Part shown: positions 26,848-36,599 of the stretch, one piece after another | Numbering within the stretch: the stretch's first letter is position 1 | Layout of the letters: every line of letters begins with the position of its first letter | NCBI GenBank assembly: GCA_024102915.1 | Contig: JAGFJG010000097.1 | Location: 1 to 64,000 of the forward strand | From: Caldilineales bacterium | GTDB taxonomy: Bacteria; Chloroflexota; Anaerolineae; J102 | Direction: 5' to 3' | DNA: 64,000 nt | Translations under genes and position numbers: made by a program | Notes under the pieces: generated by a model | Databases searched by the model: none | The model's input: only the letters and a program-made list of their open reading frames with translations | What the model was told of the DNA's origin: nothing

Positions 26848-29589
26848 TTGATAGTCCCTGGCGTCCGCGAAACCAATATTGACAAAATCTATAGCGATCT
26901 GGCCTTCCTATTGCAATGCTTCCGCGAGATGCTGCAAGAAGTGGGCGAATGGGAACTGGCGGAGCGTCTTCAGTGGTCGTACGAGGAATACGACGGGGAT
27001 ATGAAATACCCCAGACGCACGGCCCAGGCCTATTCCATCGCCTTCCAACTCCTGATCATCGCCGAGGAGAATGCCGCAGTGCAGATGCGGCGATTGCTGG
27101 AGACGGAACAAAATCTGGCTGAAGTTTCCGGGCTATGGGACCAGAACCTGCAACGGCTCCTGGCTCTCGGGCTTTCCGGCGAAACCATTGCCGAAGGTCT
27201 GGCGCAGATCAGCGTCGAACCTGTGTTGACTGCACATCCCACCGAGGCGAAACGAGCCAGCGTGCTCGCCCATCATCGCCAGCTCTACTTGCTGATGGTG
27301 AAGCGCGAAAACCAGATGTGGACGCCAACCGAGCAGGCTGATATCCGCGAGGACATCAAGGCGGAGATGGAACGGCTGTGGCGCACGGGTGAGATTTTTC
27401 TGGAAAAGCCCAACGTCGCCTCCGAGCGGCAGAACATCATCTACTATTTGCAGCATGTCTTTCCCGATGTGCTGCCCGCGCTCGAACAACGGCTGCTGCG
27501 GGCCTGGCATGCCGCCGGTCTCGACCCCGAACTGTTGGCCGATCCCCACCGCCGGCCTCGCCTCACCTTTGGCGACTGGGTGGGCGGCGACCGCGATGGT
27601 CATCCCCTTGTCACCGCCGCAGTCACCAAAGAGACTTTGGAAGCATTGCGCACGGGCGCGCTGGAATTGCTGGAAAAACAATTGACCGAACTGGCCGGCC
27701 GCATCAGCCTTTCCGCCCGCCTGCAACCCGCCCCGCTGGAATTGCGTACCCGCATTTCACAGATGGCCGAAGCCCTGGGCGAGAGCGGGCAGCAGGCCAT
27801 CATGCGCAATCCGGAAGAACCCTGGCGGCAACTGGTCAACCTGATGCTGGCAAAATTGCCGCTGCACGACACGTTACCGCATGTGGAATCGCCGTCGTAT
27901 CGAACCGCAGCCGAACTGTTGGCCGATCTCTGCCTCCTGCGCGATTCCCTGAACGAATGCGGCGCTGTGCGCCTTGCCGCCGCCGATGTCGAGCCGCTCA
28001 TTCGCATTGTGCAGACTTTTGGGTTCCATCTGGCCGCACTCGACATCCGCCAAAACAGCCGTTTTCACGACCTGGCTTTGGCGCAATTGATGGCCGCCGC
28101 GGGCATGGAGGGCGCTGATTTCGCCAATTGGGACGAGCCTACTCGTCTGGCCTTCGTCAACGAGGAGCTGCGCTCGCCCCGCCCCTTCTGTCGTCCGGGC
28201 ATCTCGGCCGGGCCAGAGGCGGTGGCCGTGCTGAATTGCTATCGGGTCATCGTCGAACATATCGAGAATCATGGACAGATCGGCCTGGGCGCGTTGATCG
28301 TCAGCATGACGCGCAGCCTTTCCGATCTTCTCGTCGTGTATTTGTTGGGGCGCGAGGCGGGGCTGGTTTTCAACACGAAGGCGGGGTTGATTTGCCGGCT
28401 GCCCGTGGTCCCGTTGTTCGAGACGATTGAGGATCTGCACCACAGCCCCGCCATCCTTGATGCGTTTCTTGCCCATCCCCTCACCAGAAATAGCCTGGAA
28501 TTTCAGCGCCAACAGGCTGGACATGCGAAGGCTGTGCAACAGGTGATGATCGGGTACAGCGACAGCAACAAGGATGGCGGCATTATGGCCAGCCTGTGGA
28601 ATCTGCATCGGGCGCAAGATGCCCTGGCCGAGGTCGGGCGGGATCATGGCGTCCGCATTCGCTTTTTCCACGGGCGGGGCGGCACGATCAGCCGGGGCGC
28701 TGGCCCCACGCATCGCTTCATCAACGCCATCCCGCACTCCGCGCTCGATGGCGACTTGCGTCTGACCGAGCAGGGGGAGACCATCGCCCAGAAGTACGCC
28801 AACCGTCTTAACGCCGCACACAACCTGGAATTGTTGGTGGCGGGCACGGCAGGCGCCACCCTGCGCCACTGGCACACTCCCAAACAGCCGCACGAATTGG
28901 AACCGACCATGGACAGGCTGGCGGAAACCAGCCGCCTGGCCTATGAGCGGCTCTTGCATAGCGACGGTTTTGTCACTTTCTTCCGCCAGGCCACACCCAT
29001 CGACGCCATCGAGGCCAGCCGCATCGGTTCTCGACCGGCGCGCCGCACCGGCCAGGCTTCTCTGGCGGATTTGCGGGCGATCCCCTGGGTGTTCAGTTGG
29101 AGCCAGGCGCGCTTCTATCTTTCCGGCTGGTATGGCGTGGGCAGCGCCCTGGAGGATTTGCTGGACGATGATCCATCCGCATTCGCCAAAGTCAAAGCCC
29201 AAAACCTGCACTGGCCGCCCCTGCATTACGTCATCAGCAATGCCGCCACCAGTCTGGCGATGGCCGATCTCGATGTCATGCGCCAGTATGCCGACCTGGT
29301 AGCGGATAGTGAAGTCCGAGAACGTATTTTCGCCTTGATTGCCGCCGAATTCGGTCGCACGCACCGCATGCTGGAGAACATCTATGATGGCCCGTTGCCC
29401 ATGCGCCGCCACACCCTTTACGAGTTATTGGCCGTACGCCAGCCGGGTTTACGCGTGCTGCACCGCCAGCAAATCGATCTCCTGAAGGAATGGCGCACCT
29501 CCGCCGACGCCGACAAGGACGAAGCATTGCTGGCCCGGCTACTGCTAACGATCAATGCTATCGCCAGCGGCCTGCGCACGACCGGTTGA
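26848..29589 (+). CDS. ppc: Phosphoenolpyruvate carboxylase
   Basis: PEPC fixes bicarbonate onto PEP to give oxaloacetate, refilling the TCA cycle. The 913-residue protein contains LTAHPTEAKRASVL with the catalytic His, GDWVGGDRDGHP, VMIGYSDSNKDGG and the glycine-rich FHGRGGTISRGAGPTH. The C-terminus ends in TINAIASGLRTTG, as is typical. The called start is TTG at 26848, chosen because no better codon lies upstream in frame; the N-terminus is slightly divergent, so the true start could be a little downstream. Carbonic anhydrase lies just upstream. Confidence 0.95.
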   Translation: MIVPGVRETNIDKIYSDLAFLLQCFREMLQEVGEWELAERLQWSYEEYDGDMKYPRRTAQAYSIAFQLLIIAEENAAVQMRRLLETEQNLAEVSGLWDQNLQRLLALGLSGETIAEGLAQISVEPVLTAHPTEAKRASVLAHHRQLYLLMVKRENQMWTPTEQADIREDIKAEMERLWRTGEIFLEKPNVASERQNIIYYLQHVFPDVLPALEQRLLRAWHAAGLDPELLADPHRRPRLTFGDWVGGDRDGHPLVTAAVTKETLEALRTGALELLEKQLTELAGRISLSARLQPAPLELRTRISQMAEALGESGQQAIMRNPEEPWRQLVNLMLAKLPLHDTLPHVESPSYRTAAELLADLCLLRDSLNECGAVRLAAADVEPLIRIVQTFGFHLAALDIRQNSRFHDLALAQLMAAAGMEGADFANWDEPTRLAFVNEELRSPRPFCRPGISAGPEAVAVLNCYRVIVEHIENHGQIGLGALIVSMTRSLSDLLVVYLLGREAGLVFNTKAGLICRLPVVPLFETIEDLHHSPAILDAFLAHPLTRNSLEFQRQQAGHAKAVQQVMIGYSDSNKDGGIMASLWNLHRAQDALAEVGRDHGVRIRFFHGRGGTISRGAGPTHRFINAIPHSALDGDLRLTEQGETIAQKYANRLNAAHNLELLVAGTAGATLRHWHTPKQPHELEPTMDRLAETSRLAYERLLHSDGFVTFFRQATPIDAIEASRIGSRPARRTGQASLADLRAIPWVFSWSQARFYLSGWYGVGSALEDLLDDDPSAFAKVKAQNLHWPPLHYVISNAATSLAMADLDVMRQYADLVADSEVRERIFALIAAEFGRTHRMLENIYDGPLPMRRHTLYELLAVRQPGLRVLHRQQIDLLKEWRTSADADKDEALLARLLLTINAIASGLRTTG

Positions 29590-29649
29590 GTGCGCACATC
29601 ACACCGTTCCCATCCACCGTCCTGAGCAGTTACCGTTCCACTTTATCCC

Positions 29650-32457
29650 GTGAGTAGAATGATGAACACATCCCCAACTCTAAATATCGACAATCAACAC
29701 TGGTATCAGCTTTCTGTGGAGGAAGCCGTCCGCCGGCTGCAAACCGATGCTGAAGCTGGCCTGGCTCAGGCTGATACTGCCGCAAGATTGCAGCAATTCG
29801 GCCCTAATGAACTGGAAGAACGAGCAGGCAGGTCACGTTGGCAGATCCTGTTTGAACAATTCGCCAATATTCTCACCCTGTTGCTGGTGGGCGCGGCGCT
29901 GGTCTCGTTCGGCCTGCGCGAATATATCGAGGCCGTGGTCATCTTACTGATCGTCATCCTCAACGGGCTGTTGGGGTACACGCAGGAGGCGCGGGCCGAG
30001 CAATCGATGGCGGCGCTCAAGCGAATGTCGGTCCCCACCGTGCGTGTGCGCCGCAACGGCAAAGTGCAGGAGTTATCGGCTCGTGACCTTGTGCCGGGCG
30101 ATATCGTCCTGCTGGAGACGGGCAATCTGGTGCCTGCCGATGGCCGGGTGCTGGGCAGTATGAACATGCGCGTGACCGAGGCGGCGCTGACGGGCGAATC
30201 GGAGCCGGTTGAGAAATCGCCTGAATTGGTTTTCGAGAGCGAGCGGGCATTGGCCGACCGCCAGAACATGGTCTATTCCGGCACCATCATCGCCTACGGC
30301 CACGGCGAGATGATCGTCACCGCCACCGGCATGTCCACCGAATTGGGCAAGATCGCCGACCTGATCCAATCGGTGGAGCAAGAGCCGACGCCGCTGCAGA
30401 AGCGTCTGGATCGTCTGGGCAAGGCGCTGGCTGTGGCGGCGATGTTGCTGGTCGCTGTGGTTTTCCTCCTCGGTATTCGCACTGCCGATACCCGCGAAGA
30501 GATATTCGAAGTATTGCTCACAGCCGTTAGCCTGGCTGTGGCGGCCATCCCCGAAGCGCTGACCGCCGTGGTGACGATTGCGCTGTCGTTGGGCGCTCAG
30601 CGCATGCTGCGACGACGGGCATTGATCCGCAAATTGCCGGCGGTCGAGACGCTTGGCTCGGTTAGCGTGATTTGTTCCGACAAAACCGGAACGCTGACGC
30701 AAAACCGGATGACGGTCACGGCGTTGGACGTGGCGAACCATCGCATCGACCTCATGCAACAACCTGAGGAAAGTCGACTGGCGCTGAGGTTGACGCAAAG
30801 CGGAGAACCGGCGGAAGCGCTGCTGCCGACGCTCGACCTGCTCCTGCTCAGCGGAGCCCTGTGTAACGACGCCGTGTTGGTGAAGGATGATGACAGCGAC
30901 GACTATCACACAGTCGGTGATCCGACCGAAGGCGCGCTGGTGCTCGGAGCCGCCACATTCAAAATCCTCAAGAATGATCTGGACAAAGCGTTCCCGCGTG
31001 TGGCGGAATTGCCCTTCGACTCGACCCGCAAGCGCATGACCACCGTGCATCGCAGCCCCCAAGCAGCCCCGGACATTCCCGCCAGCCTGATGCCGGTGTG
31101 GGAACGGAGGATGCCGAACGAGTTGCCCCCTTATCTGGCTTTCACCAAGGGCGCTATCGATAGCCTGCTGCCGCGTGTCAATGAAATTTGGGTCGAGGGC
31201 GAATTGCAGCCTTTCGATGCAACCTGGCGGCAGCGCGTGGTGGAAGACCATGATGATCTGGCCGGAAATGGCATGCGCGTTCTGGGCGTGGCGATCAAAC
31301 CGTTGGATAAAGCGCCCGCGCAATGGGAAATGGAAGAATTGGAAAAGGACTTGATTCTGGTGGGCATGTTCGGCATGATCGACCCGCCCCGACCAGAGGT
31401 GGCGGAGGCTGTCGCTACTTGTAAAGCGGCCGGCATCCGCCCGGTGATGATCACCGGCGACCATCCGCTCACGGCCCGCCACATCGCCCAACAGATTGGC
31501 ATCAGCGAAAACCGGCAGTTCATCACCGGCCAGGAACTCGACCAGCTTTCGGAAACTGAACTGCGAGACAAGGCGAATGAGATATCCGTTTTCGCCCGCG
31601 TTTCACCCGAACACAAACTGCGGTTGATCGAAGTTTTCCAGAAACAAAATCAGATCGTGTCGATGACCGGTGATGGCGTCAATGACGCGCCTGCCTTGAA
31701 GAAGGCCGACATCGGCGTAGCCATGGGCATTACAGGCACCGATGTTTCCAAAGAGGCGGCGGAAATGGTATTGCTGGACGACAACTTCGCCACCATTGTC
31801 TCCGCCATCGAGGAAGGGCGGATCATATTCGACAATATCCGTCGTTTCATCAAATACCTGTTGTCGTGTAATGCCAGCGAGATTGCAGTCATGTTATTGG
31901 GACCATTCTTCGGCTTGCCCTTACCCCTCTTGCCGCTGCAAATCCTGTGGATGAACCTGGTCACCGATGGTCTGCCGGCGCTGGCCCTCAGCGTGGAACC
32001 CGCCGAGAAAAATGTAATGAAGCGCCCGCCCTATTCATCGGAGGAAAGCATCTTCGGCCAGGGGATGGCGGCTTTCATTATCGTGATCGGCATCGTTATG
32101 AGCCTGATTTCATTGGGCATCGGCGTGTGGGCGTTCGGCAGCGGCGACCCCAATTGGCAGACGTTGTTGTTCGTCACGCTCATCTTCACACAGCTTGCAT
32201 TGTCACTCGAAGTTCGCTCGGAAACAACCTCGCTTTTCAAGATGAAGTTCCTCTCGAACCCCTACCTTGTGGGTGCTCTGATTCTTACGGTGCTCCTGCA
32301 AATCGTCGTCATTTACGTGCCCTTCTTCCAAAATATTTTCGACACCCGGCCTTTGCCGCTATTCGACCTGCTGCTCGCGGTTGCCGCCAGTATTGTCGTG
32401 CTGATCTCGGTGGAAATCTGGAAATGGGCGTGGCGGTGGCGAATGGCGAGGTCATAA
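29650..32457 (+). CDS. P-type cation ATPase, Ca2+-transporting type
   Basis: The 935-residue pump has all P2-ATPase landmarks: [11 protein letters not shown] (actuator), [17 protein letters not shown] with the phosphorylated Asp, [10 protein letters not shown] (nucleotide domain) and [23 protein letters not shown] (hinge). The ion-site residues resemble the sarco/endoplasmic-reticulum Ca2+ pump: VAAIPEAL in M4, CNASEIAVM in M5 and [12 protein letters not shown] in M6. About ten membrane segments are expected. Ca2+ export from the cytoplasm is the best guess, though Mn2+ or Na+ cannot be excluded. GTG at 29650 is used; ATG a few codons later would serve equally. Confidence 0.9.
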   Translation: MSRMMNTSPTLNIDNQHWYQLSVEEAVRRLQTDAEAGLAQADTAARLQQFGPNELEERAGRSRWQILFEQFANILTLLLVGAALVSFGLREYIEAVVILLIVILNGLLGYTQEARAEQSMAALKRMSVPTVRVRRNGKVQELSARDLVPGDIVLLETGNLVPADGRVLGSMNMRVTEAALTGESEPVEKSPELVFESERALADRQNMVYSGTIIAYGHGEMIVTATGMSTELGKIADLIQSVEQEPTPLQKRLDRLGKALAVAAMLLVAVVFLLGIRTADTREEIFEVLLTAVSLAVAAIPEALTAVVTIALSLGAQRMLRRRALIRKLPAVETLGSVSVICSDKTGTLTQNRMTVTALDVANHRIDLMQQPEESRLALRLTQSGEPAEALLPTLDLLLLSGALCNDAVLVKDDDSDDYHTVGDPTEGALVLGAATFKILKNDLDKAFPRVAELPFDSTRKRMTTVHRSPQAAPDIPASLMPVWERRMPNELPPYLAFTKGAIDSLLPRVNEIWVEGELQPFDATWRQRVVEDHDDLAGNGMRVLGVAIKPLDKAPAQWEMEELEKDLILVGMFGMIDPPRPEVAEAVATCKAAGIRPVMITGDHPLTARHIAQQIGISENRQFITGQELDQLSETELRDKANEISVFARVSPEHKLRLIEVFQKQNQIVSMTGDGVNDAPALKKADIGVAMGITGTDVSKEAAEMVLLDDNFATIVSAIEEGRIIFDNIRRFIKYLLSCNASEIAVMLLGPFFGLPLPLLPLQILWMNLVTDGLPALALSVEPAEKNVMKRPPYSSEESIFGQGMAAFIIVIGIVMSLISLGIGVWAFGSGDPNWQTLLFVTLIFTQLALSLEVRSETTSLFKMKFLSNPYLVGALILTVLLQIVVIYVPFFQNIFDTRPLPLFDLLLAVAASIVVLISVEIWKWAWRWRMARS

Positions 32458-32474
32458 CACCGGCAAACCCACCG

Positions 32475-33977
32475 ATGAGTCACATTCGCAAAGTCCTCAT
32501 CGCCAACCGCGGCGAGATCGCCGTGCGAGTGATCCGCGCCTGCCAGGAAATGGGCATCGCCACCGTGGCCGTTTTTTCGGAGGCGGATGCGATGGCGATG
32601 CACACCACCCTGGCTGACGAAGCGGTCTTGCTCGGCCCGCCCCCGCCGCCGGAATCCTACCTGCGTGCTGATCTCATCCTGCAGGCGGCGCTCGACCGGG
32701 GCTGCGACGCCATCCATCCTGGCTATGGCTTCCTCTCCGAGAATGCTGATTTCACCGATGCCGTGCGGCGTGCTGGCCTGACTTTCATCGGGCCACCGGG
32801 CGAGGCGATGCGGGCGATGGGCGGAAAAATCTCCAGCCGGGAGATCATGCAAAAGGCCGGGGTTCCGGTGACGCCGGGGTATCATCCCCAAGGTGAGGCC
32901 AACGAAGAACTGGCCGTGGCCGCACGAGAGGTCGGGTTCCCGCTGCTGGTGAAAGCCACGGCGGGCGGCGGGGGCAAGGGTATGCGCATCGTCGAGAGCG
33001 CATCCGATTTGCCTGCTGCCATCACATCCGCCCGTCGCGAGGCTCAAAACGCGTTCGGCGACCCCACCATTTATCTGGAAAAGCTGATCGAGCATCCCCG
33101 CCACATTGAATTTCAGGTGCTCGGCGACCAGCACGGCCACATCATCCACCTGTTCGAACGCGAATGTTCGATCCAGCGCCGCCATCAGAAAATCATCGAG
33201 GAGACGCCATCACCCGCGCTCGGCCCGGAACTGCGAGCCGAGATGGGCGCGGCGGCCGTCGCTGCCGCCCAGGCTGTGGGCTATACCAATGCCGGCACCA
33301 TCGAGTTCCTGCTCGCCCCTGACGGCCGATTCTATTTTTTGGAGATGAACACCCGCCTGCAGGTCGAGCACCCGATCACCGAGCAGGTCACTGGCATCGA
33401 TCTGGTAAAGGCGCAGATCCGCATCGCCGCGGGCGAGCCGCTGCCCTGGCGACAGGAGCAGATCGGCCAGCGCCGCCACGCCATCGAAGCCCGCATTTAT
33501 GCCGAGGATCCGGCCAACGAGTTCCTGCCCTCCACCGGCAAAGTTTTGCTGGCGGCGGAACCAGCGGGGCCGGGCGTGCGGGTGGATGCGGGCGTGACCA
33601 CTGGCGACGAGATTTCGATTTACTACGACCCCATGATCGCCAAGCTGATTTGCCTGGGCGAAGACCGGGCCGACGCGGTGCGCAAGCTGGATTGGGCGCT
33701 GTCGCACTATGTCATCCTCGGCGTCACCACCAACATCCCCTATCTGCGAGCCATCGTCCGGCATCCAGCCTTTGCCGCGGGCGAACTCAGCACCGATTTC
33801 ATCGAAAGGCATCTGGCGGGCTGGTCGCCGGATATTCCGCCCATATCGGACGAGGCGTTGATCGCTGTGGCGTTGGCCGACTTATTGGATGATCGTCCCG
33901 CCGCCGCGACCGGGCCCAGGGTCGATTCTTTCAATCCCTGGGCTGTTCGCGACGCATTCAGAATAGGCGTCAGCTAG
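32475..33977 (+). CDS. accC: Biotin carboxylase subunit of an acyl-CoA carboxylase
   Basis: This ATP-grasp subunit carboxylates biotin on its carrier using ATP and bicarbonate. The start is ATG 32475, where the family begins (IANRGEIAVRVIRACQEMGI follows at once); the same reading frame runs upstream into the ATPase gene but that part is not coding. The 500-residue protein has KATAGGGGKGMRIVES and EMNTRLQVEHPITE, both diagnostic. The biotin carrier gene starts directly after its stop codon. Together with the carboxyltransferase at 20846-22456 it would form a methylcrotonyl- or propionyl-type carboxylase; use for acetyl-CoA carboxylase is also possible. Confidence 0.93.
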   Translation: MSHIRKVLIANRGEIAVRVIRACQEMGIATVAVFSEADAMAMHTTLADEAVLLGPPPPPESYLRADLILQAALDRGCDAIHPGYGFLSENADFTDAVRRAGLTFIGPPGEAMRAMGGKISSREIMQKAGVPVTPGYHPQGEANEELAVAAREVGFPLLVKATAGGGGKGMRIVESASDLPAAITSARREAQNAFGDPTIYLEKLIEHPRHIEFQVLGDQHGHIIHLFERECSIQRRHQKIIEETPSPALGPELRAEMGAAAVAAAQAVGYTNAGTIEFLLAPDGRFYFLEMNTRLQVEHPITEQVTGIDLVKAQIRIAAGEPLPWRQEQIGQRRHAIEARIYAEDPANEFLPSTGKVLLAAEPAGPGVRVDAGVTTGDEISIYYDPMIAKLICLGEDRADAVRKLDWALSHYVILGVTTNIPYLRAIVRHPAFAAGELSTDFIERHLAGWSPDIPPISDEALIAVALADLLDDRPAAATGPRVDSFNPWAVRDAFRIGVS

Positions 33978-34469
33978 ATGGAGCTTTCATTCACCCAGGC
34001 CACCGGCGATGTCACCGTCCGGGTCGAGCGGGCGGAAGATGGTTACTCGGCCACCATCCTGCGCCCTGGCCTTGCACCTGTCACCTACCAGGTCGAGGCG
34101 GCGATGCCGCAGCCAGGCCGCCTTATCCTCAGCCTGGGCGAGCGCCGGGTGCAGGCGTTCGTCGCCCGCGATGGCAATGTGCGCTATGTGGCGATGGGCG
34201 GGCACAGTTGGAAGCTAGAGCCGCCGCAACCGGTCGGGCGCAAACGGGAGGCAGGGGGCGGCAGCCTGACGGCGACAATGCCGGGCAAGGTGTTGGACGT
34301 GCTGGTCGAGCCAGGGCAGGAGGTCGAGGCAGGAACGCCGCTGGTGGTGTTGGAGGCGATGAAGATGGAATTGCGGGTGACGGCTCCGGGCGCAGGTGTA
34401 GTTGGACGCATTTTCGTTAGCCCAGGCGATGTGGTTGAGCGAGGGCAGATTCTGGTGGAACTGGCATGA
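33978..34469 (+). CDS. Biotin carboxyl carrier protein
   Basis: The last 75 residues are a biotinyl domain with the biotinylated lysine in LEAMKMEL and a preceding SLTATMPGKV strand. The first 85 residues are a less conserved beta-rich part of the kind seen between carboxylase and biotin domains in fused alpha subunits. It starts on the base after the biotin carboxylase stop, so the two are translated together. In methylcrotonyl-CoA carboxylase these domains are usually one chain; here they are split. Confidence 0.9.
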   Translation: MELSFTQATGDVTVRVERAEDGYSATILRPGLAPVTYQVEAAMPQPGRLILSLGERRVQAFVARDGNVRYVAMGGHSWKLEPPQPVGRKREAGGGSLTATMPGKVLDVLVEPGQEVEAGTPLVVLEAMKMELRVTAPGAGVVGRIFVSPGDVVERGQILVELA

Positions 34470-34475
34470 ATGCAC

Positions 34476-34504
34476 GTGCGACGCACCTCGCAGGTGCGTC
34501 GCAC
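34476..34504. repeat. Perfect 13-base palindrome (REP-like)
   Basis: GTGCGACGCACCT (34476-34488) and AGGTGCGTCGCAC (34492-34504) are exact inverse complements around a 3-base loop. It fills the gap between the biotin carrier and the acetyltransferase genes. There is no T run, so it is more likely a repeat element or RNA-stabilising hairpin than a terminator. The rpsB-tsf hairpin at 11548-11581 has arms with a closely similar core. Confidence 0.7.
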
Positions 34505-34515
34505 ATCACCCGACC

Positions 34516-35112
34516 ATGAACGAACTCATCCTGCACAGTGAACGCCTGACCATCCGCCCTTTCCGCGAGGACGATCTGGAAGCGATTCACCGCATCCTCA
34601 ACGAAGGTTTTGGCGAGGACGACCGCTTGGATGCCACCGCCGCATTGGCCGAACGCCGTTCCTGGCTGCGCTGGCAGATCGCCAGTTATGAATGGCTGGC
34701 GAAAATCCACCAGCCGCCCTATGGCGACCGCGCCGTTACGTTGAAGGAGAGCGGTGAATTAATTGGCTCGGTTGGCTTCGTGCCGCTGTTTAACGCCTTT
34801 TCTCAAATCCCCGAACTGCGTTGTGAACCCGGAGTTGATGGATTGTATCGGGCTGAGTTCGGCTTGTTCTGGGTGATTGCCGCCGAGCGCCAGGGCCAGG
34901 GTTTCGCCACCGAAGCCGGCAGGGTGATGATCGACTACGCCTTTCGTCAACTCAACCTGCATCGCATCTTGGCCTGCACCGAGTATGACAATCTGGCTTC
35001 GCAAGGCGTCATGCGCAAATTGGGGATGATGATCTTGCATAATCCCTCGCCCGATCCGCCGTGGTTGCAGGCGGTGGGGCTGCTGGAAAATCCCGTTCGC
35101 GTTTTAGAATGA
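34516..35112 (+). CDS. GNAT family acetyltransferase (RimJ/RimL-like)
   Basis: The start is ATG 34516, where the family-typical LHSERLTIRPFREDDLEAIH begins; an upstream in-frame start would overlap the palindrome. The 198-residue protein has the acetyl-CoA segment AAERQGQGFATEAGRVMIDYA and the later LHRILACTEYDNLASQGVMRKLGM, typical of the RimJ/RimL-like group that acetylates protein N-termini or small molecules. The substrate is not predictable. Confidence 0.85.
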   Translation: MNELILHSERLTIRPFREDDLEAIHRILNEGFGEDDRLDATAALAERRSWLRWQIASYEWLAKIHQPPYGDRAVTLKESGELIGSVGFVPLFNAFSQIPELRCEPGVDGLYRAEFGLFWVIAAERQGQGFATEAGRVMIDYAFRQLNLHRILACTEYDNLASQGVMRKLGMMILHNPSPDPPWLQAVGLLENPVRVLE

Positions 35113-35152
35113 ATACACCACTCCCCTCTCAACGGTTCGCCACAGTGAGATC

Positions 35153-35584
35153 ATGACCGAAAACTCCAACTTTTCCACCGACTTTGAGACTTTCCTAGCC
35201 CGCCCCTTGCTGGCTCGTCTGGGCACTGCCAATACGGAGACCAACCAACCGCACGTCACCCCGGTCTGGTATTTGTGGGACGGAGGCTGTCTTTGGATCA
35301 GCGTTTATAGCAGCACCCGCAAGGGCCGGGAATTGTTGGCCAATCCTCGTTGCTCGGTCGTCATCGACGTAGAGGATAGCGGTCTGTCTCTCAAGGCTGT
35401 CTTGTTCGAGGGTGCAGCGGAGTTGGTCACTGGCCCGAACGACTTCATGAGGTCCATGTTCACGCGTATCTACAGCCGCTATCTGGGGCCGGATGGCGTG
35501 CTGGCTGCCGAACCGCAGGAATGGATTCACTCGTCCGAAAACCTGCTGGTCAAGCTGACGCCGGAGAAAACCTACACCTGGTAA
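35153..35584 (+). CDS. Pyridoxamine-5'-phosphate-oxidase-like flavin protein
   Basis: The 143-residue protein has the split-barrel pattern of the PPOX family (FLARPLLARLGTANTETNQP, then HVTPVWYLWDGGCLWISV and STRKGRELLANPRCSVVIDV). Members bind FMN or F420 and act in small redox reactions; TxPVWY and the basic residues after it are usual cofactor contacts. Which cofactor is used here cannot be told. It is 40 bases after the acetyltransferase gene. Confidence 0.82.
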   Translation: MTENSNFSTDFETFLARPLLARLGTANTETNQPHVTPVWYLWDGGCLWISVYSSTRKGRELLANPRCSVVIDVEDSGLSLKAVLFEGAAELVTGPNDFMRSMFTRIYSRYLGPDGVLAAEPQEWIHSSENLLVKLTPEKTYTW

Positions 35585-35595
35585 GCATCATTTTT

Positions 35596-36465
35596 ATGAA
35601 GTATTGGCCATCCATACTTCACGGACTGAACCCCGGTCTCCACATCGTTCGGCGACGTTGCGCGTTCGTTATGTTTATCGCCGCGCTTGCACTTACGCTG
35701 ATCTCTGCCTGCACACCTTCGACTCTGCTAGCTCCTCCGGAATTGCCGCCGCAAGCTGGCGAAACAGTCATCGCCGCCTCAGATGGCATGACGCTGGTCT
35801 ATGTTCCCGGCGGGCCATTCGTCATGGGTAGCCAGGCAAGCGATCCCAATGCCCAGCCAGATGAATCGCCGCAACGTACGGTCACGCTCGATGGTTTTTG
35901 GATCGACCGCACCGAGGTCACAAATGAGCGTTATACCGCGTGCGTGAAAGCCGGAGTCTGTGCGCCCATCGTTTCGCCTCGATCCGATATGATTGATCGC
36001 CCCGACTTACCGGTGATCGGCGTGGCGTGGGGGGAAGCCAGCGCTTATTGCGCGTGGGTGGGGCGGCGCCTGCCCACCGAGGCGGAATGGGAGAAAGCGG
36101 CTCGCGGCGCCAATGCCCGCCTCTACCCCTGGGGCGATCAGCTTGATACAGCGATGCTCGTCAACATTGATTTTCGCGTGGGAGATTTCAATGACGTTGG
36201 GGCCAACTCGGACGATCGGAGTCCGTACGGCGTGATGGACATGGCCGGAAACGCGCCGGAGTGGGTGGCTGATTGGTATCAAAGCGACGCCTACGCTCAG
36301 GGGGATGTCGTCAATCCGCAAGGCCCGGCAAAGTCGATGGTACGCGTGCAGCGAGGAGGCGCCTGGAACGCCGCGCCGTCGGCTGCACGTGCAGCCAATC
36401 GCTTTTGGGCTTTCCCCGATCGCAACGACTTTACGGGGTTTCGTTGCGCCGGGAGTCAGCAATAG
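35596..36465 (+). CDS. Lipoprotein with a sulfatase-modifying-factor (SUMF1-like) domain
   Basis: ATG 35596 gives a 289-residue protein whose N-terminus is a lipoprotein signal (FIAALALTLISAC, Cys about residue 39). The rest is a formylglycine-generating-enzyme-like domain: LVYVPGGPFVMGS at its start, then GRRLPTEAEWEKAARG, GNAPEWVADWY, RVQRGGAWNAAPS and GFRCAG. True formylglycine-generating enzymes have two catalytic Cys just after the GG motif; here that stretch has none. It is therefore probably a binding or structural member of the family, held outside the membrane. Starting further upstream would run into the previous gene. Confidence 0.8.
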   Translation: MKYWPSILHGLNPGLHIVRRRCAFVMFIAALALTLISACTPSTLLAPPELPPQAGETVIAASDGMTLVYVPGGPFVMGSQASDPNAQPDESPQRTVTLDGFWIDRTEVTNERYTACVKAGVCAPIVSPRSDMIDRPDLPVIGVAWGEASAYCAWVGRRLPTEAEWEKAARGANARLYPWGDQLDTAMLVNIDFRVGDFNDVGANSDDRSPYGVMDMAGNAPEWVADWYQSDAYAQGDVVNPQGPAKSMVRVQRGGAWNAAPSAARAANRFWAFPDRNDFTGFRCAGSQQ

Positions 36466-36528
36466 GGCGGGTGGATACACTTTGGGGGGTGAGCAGAAAA
36501 TTTAATATTTTGGTCCGGGCAGGATGTC

Positions 36529-36585
36529 TTGACAAAATAAAATATACAATGTAAATTTATGATGTAAATTAACACCGTATATTTT
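36529..36585 (+). promoter_or_regulatory. Promoter and candidate operator of the TetR gene
   Basis: In an AT-rich gap, TTGACA (36529-36534) and TAAATT (36552-36557) are spaced 17 bases apart. The region is framed by a perfect inverted repeat AAAATATAC (36539-36547) and GTATATTTT (36577-36585). Inside it ATGTAAATT occurs twice as a direct repeat (36549-36557 and 36562-36570). The arrangement suits autorepression by the TetR protein encoded just downstream. Confidence 0.6.
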
Positions 36586-36599
36586 GAGAGTGATTTGCC

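Noticed and set aside
31947-32474. N-terminal extension of biotin carboxylase into the ATPase gene
   Set aside because: The ATPase is coding in the other frame to 32457, and the carboxylase family begins at ATG 32475.
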